Shown here: positions 1 to 5,371 of the stretch, piece by piece
Numbering within the stretch: the stretch's first letter is position 1
Layout: each line of letters starts with the position of its first letter
Origin: Acidobacteriaceae bacterium
Lineage (GTDB): Bacteria; Acidobacteriota; Terriglobia; Terriglobales; Acidobacteriaceae
Length of the DNA stretch: 5,371 nt
Direction: 5' to 3'
Assembly (NCBI GenBank): GCA_030040395.1
Contig: JASHTU010000653.1
Location: 1 to 5,371 of the forward strand
Notes under the pieces: generated by a model
Told to the model about the DNA's origin: nothing
The model's database searches: none
What the model saw: only the letters and a program-made list of their open reading frames with translations
Program-made: the position numbers and the translations under genes

Positions 1-1438
<1,438 letters not shown>

Positions 1439-1619
1439 GTTCCATTTCTCCGTACTGAGGGTCTTGCCGCGGCTTAGAGCCTATTATTCACTTTCCGGCC
1501 GCGCCTAAGTTCATGACAGCTCCAAGCCGCCGACTCAAATCTCGCCCCCCAAAAGAGGGAACCTGCGCCGTCTCTGTCTCGCCAAAGAATATTTCCGAAC
1601 CGGGCGATGGGGCGCGGCT
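1439..1619. other. glgE-treS intergenic spacer, no gene
   Basis: These 181 bases separate the glgE stop from the treS start. I see no tRNA and no strong stem followed by a T run, so read-through from glgE into treS is plausible. The only promoter-like element is AATAAT on the minus strand (1488-1483), five of six bases matching a -10 box and about 44 bases before the treS start. It has no recognisable -35 partner, so an internal promoter is only a weak possibility. A minus-strand ATG here opens just eight codons (MNLGAAGK) and is probably chance. Confidence 0.5.
1448..1451 (-). promoter_or_regulatory. Ribosome binding site that decides the treS GTG start
   Basis: On the minus strand GGAG is followed by nine bases and then GTG (1438-1436), the only usual start codon near the beginning of the conserved TreS frame. 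The same GGAG is only two bases from an ATG (1445-1443) in a different frame, which is too close for good initiation. The protein from that ATG is an arginine-rich shadow without family motifs. Confidence 0.5.
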
Positions 1620-3737
1620 TCATGGCTGCCGGAGGATGCGAAAGATATGCGCGGGCTGGACGCCGGGGCGCAATGCAACAAAGTTGCTTCGGCCGCTCCA
1701 GGAGTATTGAGCGCCACTTAAGAGATCTTCGACGAGAAAAGTCTCCCCCGCCAGCAGATCGAGGCGGTCAAGATCGAGATCCGTCCAGCCGGCCTGCTCC
1801 TGGAAGGCGTCGAGGTTGATGGTGACGAGAATCGTATTATCGAAATTCGGCGTCGATTTGGAATAGCAGAGCAGGTTGGAGTTATCGATGCCGTGGAAGT
1901 GAAGAGAGGCATTTGCCTGGAGGGCGTGGTTGGCGCGGCGAATGCGGTTAAGGGAGGTGATGAGGGGAAGCAAAGAATCCGGAGCATTGCGGTCGCGCTG
2001 GCGTATCTGGTACTTTTCGCTGTCGAGGTATTCCTCTGAGTCAGCCTTGCCGGGAGGCGGAATGGCCGGAGCGTTTTCCGCCAGCTCATAAGCCGGACCA
2101 TAAACGCCATAACTCGCGGCAAGTGTTGCGGCCAGGATAAGGCGGAGCATAAATGCCGGCCGTCCTCCCTCCTGCAACGTCTTATGCAGAATGTCGGGCG
2201 TGTTAGGCCAGAAGTTAGGCGTGAAAAAGTCACTGATGGGCGGCTGGGTGATTTCTTGCAAGTAACTTTCAAGTTCAGGTTTGGTATTGCGCCAGGTAAA
2301 GTAAGTATAAGACTGCGTAAACCCCCGCTTGGCCAGTGCGTACATGACGTGCGGCCGCGTGAAAGCTTCAGACAGAAAAATAGTGTCGGGGTACTTATTC
2401 TTTAGCGCGCCAAGACACCACTCCCAGAAGGGAAAGGCTTTGGTGTGGGGATTATCGACGCGGAAGACGTGGACGTCGCGCTGGATCCAAAACTCGAAAA
2501 CGGAGTAGAGTTCGTTCCACAATCCGCGCCAGTCGCGAGACTCGAAATTGAGCGGGTAAATGTCCTGATATTTCTTGGGCGGATTTTCCGCGTATTGAAT
2601 GGAGCCGTCGGGGCGAATCACGAACCAGTCAGGATGCGCGCTCACCCAGGGGTGGTCCGGCGAACACTGAAAGGCAATGTCCAGCGCAATCTCGAGTCCG
2701 TGCGCCTTGGCGGCGGCGACGAGCCGGTCGAAATCGGCGAAGGTCCCCAGTTGCGGATGGATGGCCTTATGGCCGCCGCATCCGCGTCGGCACGGCTCCC
2801 CGCCGGGACGAAGATCGACCGCGGATTGGTCGCCGATGGCCCAGGGACTGCCGGGGGCGTCGGGAGGAGGGTCTGGAGAGTTATTCGGCCCCTTGCGAAA
2901 CGCGCGGCCGATGGGATGAATGGGAGGAAGATAAAGAATGTCAAAGCCCATAGCGGCGATCTCAGGCAGTTGCCGCTCGGCGTCCGCAAAGGTTCCGTGC
3001 TGGCCGGGAATCGGGGATGCGGAGCGGGGAAACATTTCGTACCACGCGGAGAAGCGGGCCCGGTCGCGATCGACCCAGAGGGGCAAATCGGGTTGGTACC
3101 GGGTGGCGTGAGTCAGGTCGGGATAAGCAGACATGAGGAGATGGACTTCGTCACTGAGCGGGTACTCGGGAAGGTAGACATTTTGATCGGCCCGCAAGGC
3201 GAGCATCCGCGCCGCTTCACGCAATTGCCAGGCGGCTTCGCCAGAGGCTCGCGCGGCCCCTTGGTGAAGAAGCAGGGCGCCGGAACGAAGAGCGAGGGGG
3301 ATATCGGAGGCGGCCGGAGCGGAGGCGACGTTGAGTCCGGCTTCGTCGTCAGGCCTGGCGGAGGAATCGACATCAGCGCGGCGGGGACCGGTTTGGACGG
3401 CGAGACGCTTCTTGAAATCGCTCGCCCAGGTCTCGAAGTGATCGACCCAGCCCTGCAGAGTAAAGGTCCAGGAGCCGAGCTGATCGACAACAAACGACCC
3501 ACTCCAGAGATCGTTGCCGCCAAGCTTCATGGGCACGAAGCGCCACCTTCGGTCTGATCGGTTGCGGTAAAGCAAACGGGCGGCGACATGATCGTGACCG
3601 TCGGCAAAGATGGCGGCGGTAACGCGGAGTTCGTCGCCGAGGATGCGCCGGACCGGGCGCCGGCCTGCGTCGATCTGGGGGGCAACATCTTCAATAACGA
3701 CGCGACTACGGCCCTGGGCGGGTTTGATCACATCCAT
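1620..3737 (-). CDS. glgE: Alpha-1,4-glucan:maltose-1-phosphate maltosyltransferase GlgE (GH13_3)
   Basis: A cytoplasmic enzyme that transfers maltosyl units from alpha-maltose 1-phosphate to the non-reducing end of alpha-1,4-glucan, releasing phosphate. Its 705 residues are full length for GlgE (about 650-700). The N-terminal beta-sandwich starts at RVVIEDVAPQIDAGRRPVRR (12-31), with VAARLLYRNRSDRRW and GSFVVDQLGSW after it. A helical insertion lies near 130-230. The GH13 barrel follows: ILYLPPIHPIGRAFRKG (267-283), EIALDIAFQCSPDHPWV (349-365), and AENPPKKYQDIYP (383-395), whose N385, K388 and Y390 match phosphate-contacting residues in studied GlgE. VFRVDNPHTK holds nucleophile D428, FLSEAFTRP holds acid/base E457, and NFWPNTPDIL holds D515. 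The C-terminal beta domain ends at HIFRILRQP. About 18 extra residues (303-320) precede GGHKAIHP. The ATG abuts AAGGA with no spacer, so a GTG two codons later (3731-3729), six bases from AAGGA, may be the true start. treS follows on the same strand. Confidence 0.96.
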   Translation of the reverse strand: MDVIKPAQGRSRVVIEDVAPQIDAGRRPVRRILGDELRVTAAIFADGHDHVAARLLYRNRSDRRWRFVPMKLGGNDLWSGSFVVDQLGSWTFTLQGWVDHFETWASDFKKRLAVQTGPRRADVDSSARPDDEAGLNVASAPAASDIPLALRSGALLLHQGAARASGEAAWQLREAARMLALRADQNVYLPEYPLSDEVHLLMSAYPDLTHATRYQPDLPLWVDRDRARFSAWYEMFPRSASPIPGQHGTFADAERQLPEIAAMGFDILYLPPIHPIGRAFRKGPNNSPDPPPDAPGSPWAIGDQSAVDLRPGGEPCRRGCGGHKAIHPQLGTFADFDRLVAAAKAHGLEIALDIAFQCSPDHPWVSAHPDWFVIRPDGSIQYAENPPKKYQDIYPLNFESRDWRGLWNELYSVFEFWIQRDVHVFRVDNPHTKAFPFWEWCLGALKNKYPDTIFLSEAFTRPHVMYALAKRGFTQSYTYFTWRNTKPELESYLQEITQPPISDFFTPNFWPNTPDILHKTLQEGGRPAFMLRLILAATLAASYGVYGPAYELAENAPAIPPPGKADSEEYLDSEKYQIRQRDRNAPDSLLPLITSLNRIRRANHALQANASLHFHGIDNSNLLCYSKSTPNFDNTILVTINLDAFQEQAGWTDLDLDRLDLLAGETFLVEDLLSGAQYSWSGRSNFVALRPGVQPAHIFRILRQP

Positions 3738-3742
3738 TCCTT
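3738..3742 (-). promoter_or_regulatory. Ribosome binding site bearing on the glgE start
   Basis: AAGGA on the minus strand touches the first ATG of the glgE frame (spacing zero) but lies six bases before the in-frame GTG at 3731-3729. Usual Shine-Dalgarno spacing is about 5-9 bases, so the GTG fits better and the protein would lose only Met-Asp. An in-frame TGA 14 codons upstream of the ATG rules out a long N-terminal extension. Confidence 0.4.
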
Positions 3743-3851
3743 GACTGCGATTCGTTGGGGCTTCGATTCAGGTTGCGGCAAGCCCGGTGAAAACGGGAAC
3801 GTCAGGCGCCGGCGCCAGGAAAGCCGCCGACGTGACGCCTCCTAAGAATAT
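3738..3851. other. Spacer between the exported-protein gene and glgE
   Basis: A 114-base gap in the probable operon. On the minus strand it holds AGGAGG (3843-3838), a GC-rich self-complementary GGCGCCGGCGCC, and a short CCCG/CGGG pairing near the glgE end. No T run follows any of these, so they do not make a convincing terminator; weak attenuation cannot be excluded. AGGAGG is not followed by ATG, GTG or TTG at a usual distance. Confidence 0.45.
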
Positions 3852-4904
3852 TCAACGCGCAAAGCCGTTGGAGTTTAGGCTTGGTTGTTGCCCGTTCGCG
3901 CCGTTTCCGTTCATCGGCAGTTCAAGCGCGAACACAGAGTTTTTCCCCTCATCCGCGTGAATCCACATGCCGTGGAAGGCCCCCTGCAGTTCCGGATGCA
4001 ACTGGAGAAGCGCCGACATAAGATCGGTGACCTGCTTGCGGGCGATGACAGGATAACGCAGTTCCGCGATTTGTGCGGGGCTCGGAGCGTAATGGACTTC
4101 GAGATCGAGAGGTCCGAAGGTGGTGGTGGTGTCAATGGAAGTCACCGCAAAGGCGGTTCCATGCGCATTGAGCATCAGAGGCGCGGGCCCGGGAAAATTC
4201 GCGGGACGAACCTTGCCGGTTTCGCTTTGCAACTTGTCGAGGTTGGGGCTGGAGAGAAAATTCAGCGGATCGAGAAGACTGGCGGCAATGCGATAGTAAA
4301 ACCAGGCATCCCAGCCCATGTTGTCCTGCGCGAATTTGCGCGCCGAATTCCAGTACCAGAGGCCATCGTGACCGGCCTCCACCATGGGCTTATTAAAAAA
4401 GCCCGCCAGTAGCCAGTGATCCGCGGGCGTCCTGGACAAAATGAACGAGACCTGTTGCGGGTCACGGACGCCGGTAGCGTGAAGGATCGCCAGAGCGTAT
4501 GTTCCCTGCGGCAGACCGGTAAAGTTGAACCCAACCACCGGCGATCCGCAGAAGAAATCCGTGGACTGCTGGCCGGGCGGGTCGGCGGAAGCGTCGAGAA
4601 GGTAGACCTCGTCGACGGTGATGGCCGCGCCTTTGAGCAGCGGCTGGATATATTGAATCCAGTTTTGGATCCCCGCAAGATTCGCAGCCACGGCAGGAAC
4701 TGTATTCGCGCTCAGTCCGTGGACATCGCCGCTCTGCGCCTGCAGCAGCAGGGTGCGCGCGGACGAGGCGAGAGCGTCGCGCTGTTGCGGCGTCATTTGC
4801 GCTTGCGTAGTGCAGGAGGCTGCCCACGCGCGGAGAGCCAGGACCGTTGCGCCTACCGCGCACAAAAGCGCAACACGTCGTAAAAGCTTCCCTCGGATCT
4901 GCAT
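3852..4904 (-). CDS. Conserved exported protein of unknown function
   Basis: I do not recognise a characterised family. The 350-residue product starts with a typical Sec signal peptide: MQIRGKLLRR is the basic n-region, VALLCAVGATVLALRAWA the hydrophobic core, and cleavage is likely after AWA near residue 28, so the mature protein is probably periplasmic or secreted. Mature cysteines C31 and C119 could form a disulfide. The middle has aromatic-rich stretches such as DHWLLAGFFNKPMVEAG (162-178), GLWYWNSARKFAQ (181-193) and MGWDAWFYYRIA (196-207). The C-terminal part has LDLEVHYAP, then a helix-like RKQVTDLMSALLQLHPELQ (289-307), then HGMWIHADEG and FALELPM. The tail from about 331 is Asn/Gly/Gln-rich and probably disordered. 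The ATG is the most upstream start, since an in-frame TGA lies one codon before it; AGAGAG ten bases upstream is a weak ribosome binding site. It precedes glgE by 114 bases. I recall similar uncharacterised acidobacterial proteins, but that is memory, not a search. Confidence 0.85.
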   Translation of the reverse strand: MQIRGKLLRRVALLCAVGATVLALRAWAASCTTQAQMTPQQRDALASSARTLLLQAQSGDVHGLSANTVPAVAANLAGIQNWIQYIQPLLKGAAITVDEVYLLDASADPPGQQSTDFFCGSPVVGFNFTGLPQGTYALAILHATGVRDPQQVSFILSRTPADHWLLAGFFNKPMVEAGHDGLWYWNSARKFAQDNMGWDAWFYYRIAASLLDPLNFLSSPNLDKLQSETGKVRPANFPGPAPLMLNAHGTAFAVTSIDTTTTFGPLDLEVHYAPSPAQIAELRYPVIARKQVTDLMSALLQLHPELQGAFHGMWIHADEGKNSVFALELPMNGNGANGQQPSLNSNGFAR

Positions 4905-5248
4905 CGCTCAAAAACTCTCTGCCGCCAACTTTGGATTGATTCTCTGGATTGAGGCCGCTCCTGGCGCACCGCGCCTCTGGTTCCGCGACCCACCAAAGTT
5001 AAGATGCAAGCCGGGCCTTAGCCGCACATCCGGGACCAGGCGGCCGTCTTGAATTGCGGGCGCCGGGAGGTTGGCCGCCGCTTTAATCGGCGGCGCGGAA
5101 CCTGCCGGCGCGTCCAGGGGCTCCGGGGGGCGATCGCGCGGCGCCGACTTCACCGCCGTTGTACTATTTCCGGTAGAGGTAAGCGGCATTGCAATTCGAT
5201 AGGGTCCGGATTCATCCGGAGGGCGGTGGCACTCTCCGCGGCCAGTTT
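4905..5248. other. Probable divergent intergenic / promoter region, no supported gene
   Basis: No protein-coding gene is supported here. A 93-codon minus-strand frame (5189-4908) ends three bases before the exported-protein ATG, but by my hand count its GC is roughly two-thirds at all three codon positions. It is Pro/Ala-rich and has no family motif, so I treat it as chance. The stretch holds a perfect dyad at 5205-5220 and a CGCCGC/GCGGCG hairpin with a TTTAATCG loop at 5076-5095. I could not find a convincing -35/-10 pair on either strand. If the plus-strand gene at the right edge is real, promoters for both divergent genes should lie in or near this stretch. Confidence 0.4.
5205..5220. repeat. 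Perfect inverted repeat, possible operator
   Basis: TCCGGAT-TC-ATCCGGA has two 7-base arms that are exact reverse complements around a 2-base spacer. This compact dyad is typical in form of a binding site for a dimeric transcription factor. It lies about 300 bases upstream of the exported-protein gene and 29 bases before the TTG favoured for the plus-strand candidate. No T run follows, so it is not a terminator. A regulatory role is inferred only from symmetry and position. If the plus-strand gene instead starts at 5189, the dyad is inside coding sequence. Confidence 0.4.
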
Positions 5249-5371
5249 TTGAAGGGTGTAAATCGGGGTTTTCCCCTTTATTTGCTTATTTTTGCCGTCG
5301 CCGGCGCCCTTTGGGCCCAGGAGCCTGCCGCGGCGCATCCGGCAGGCGCCGCGGGCAGTCCGAACATGGCG
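5249..5371 (+). CDS. Candidate start of a secreted protein, cut by the right window edge
   Basis: This plus-strand frame is open from the TAA at 5180-5182 to the right edge. From the TTG at 5249 the 41 visible codons form a textbook signal peptide: a short n-region (MKGVNRG) with Lys and Arg, a hydrophobic core FPLYLLIFAVAGALWA, an ALWA cleavage site followed by Gln-Glu, then an Ala/Pro/Gly-rich segment (EPAAAHPAGAAGSPNMA). From about 5291 third codon positions are mostly G or C, as in the other genes here. The start is uncertain: the TTG at 5249 has no clear ribosome binding site, while a TTG at 5189 lies nine bases after AGAGG but gives an unusually long n-region. The function cannot be told from 41 residues. 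A competing minus-strand frame across 5338-5150 has no recognisable features. The call rests on the signal peptide alone. Confidence 0.42.
   Translation, partial: MKGVNRGFPLYLLIFAVAGALWAQEPAAAHPAGAAGSPNMA

Noticed and set aside
1582..1593. A 12-base element (CCAAAGAATATT) resembling CCTAAGAATATT at 3841-3852, both just after stop codons
   Set aside because: Eleven of twelve matches between two sites is expected by chance among all pairs in a window this size, and neither copy has symmetry or a T run.
2445..3557. A 370-codon plus-strand open frame antisense to glgE
   Set aside because: It lies wholly opposite the motif-rich GlgE frame, has no recognisable domain and is Gly/Arg/Val-rich. Long antisense open frames are expected opposite high-GC3 genes.
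3838..3843. A perfect AGGAGG on the minus strand after the exported-protein gene, suggesting a small gene before glgE
   Set aside because: No ATG, GTG or TTG follows at a workable distance. The frame after it ends at the TGA just before glgE and has no recognisable content.
4908..5189. A 93-codon minus-strand frame ending three bases before the exported-protein start
   Set aside because: A hand count gives about two-thirds GC at each of the three codon positions, with no coding bias. It is Pro/Ala-rich with no motif, and frames this long arise often by chance in this window.
5265..5293. GGGG-TTTT-CCCC followed by a T-rich run, resembling a plus-strand terminator
   Set aside because: The stem is only four base pairs and the T run is broken. 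No plus-strand gene is supported upstream, and the stretch fits the coding of a signal peptide.
5150..5338. A 62-codon minus-strand frame, with KLAAES also occurring in the neighbouring 93-codon frame
   Set aside because: It opposes the signal-peptide-coding plus frame and has no family features. The shared KLAAES reflects a short imperfect DNA similarity, too little to claim a duplication or a frameshifted gene.
5323..5352. Two interleaved 7-base inverted repeats (GCCTGCC/GGCAGGC and GCGGCGC/GCGCCGC), pseudoknot-like
   Set aside because: They lie in a very GC-rich Ala/Gly/Pro-coding stretch where such complementarity is common, and nothing nearby suggests a structured RNA.

Overview
The window looks like a piece of a GC-rich bacterial chromosome, most likely from an Acidobacteriota (Terriglobia-type) organism. 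That placement is an inference. It rests on the GC-rich coding style, on the gene order glgE then treS, and on an upstream secreted protein that resembles uncharacterised proteins I associate with that phylum. No rRNA or other marker is present to confirm it.

Nearly everything is coded on the minus strand, so the transcribed order runs right to left. It begins with a 350-residue exported protein of unknown function (4904 to 3852). Next is a full-length GlgE, the maltose-1-phosphate maltosyltransferase (3737 to 1620). Last is the first 479 codons of trehalose synthase TreS (1438 to 1), cut by the left window edge. The gaps are 114 and 181 bases and I see no convincing terminator in either, so one transcript is plausible. 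At the right end, a candidate plus-strand gene begins with a good signal peptide and runs off the edge, which would make about 4905-5248 a divergent promoter region. That region contains a perfect 7-2-7 inverted repeat.

Functionally this is the GlgE pathway. TreS interconverts trehalose and maltose, a maltokinase makes maltose 1-phosphate, GlgE extends alpha-1,4-glucan with it, and GlgB branches the product. Maltokinase (often fused to TreS) and glgB would be expected just beyond the left edge but are not visible here.

The most notable observation is in TreS. The GH13 nucleophile and acid/base are intact, but the third catalytic acid, the Asp of the NHD motif, reads as Gly (codon GGC at 493-491). 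If real, this TreS may be weak, altered or non-catalytic. GlgE has its full triad but carries about 18 extra residues, with two cysteines, in a loop before the conserved GGHKAIHP segment. I saw no insertion sequence, CRISPR array, tRNA or rRNA.
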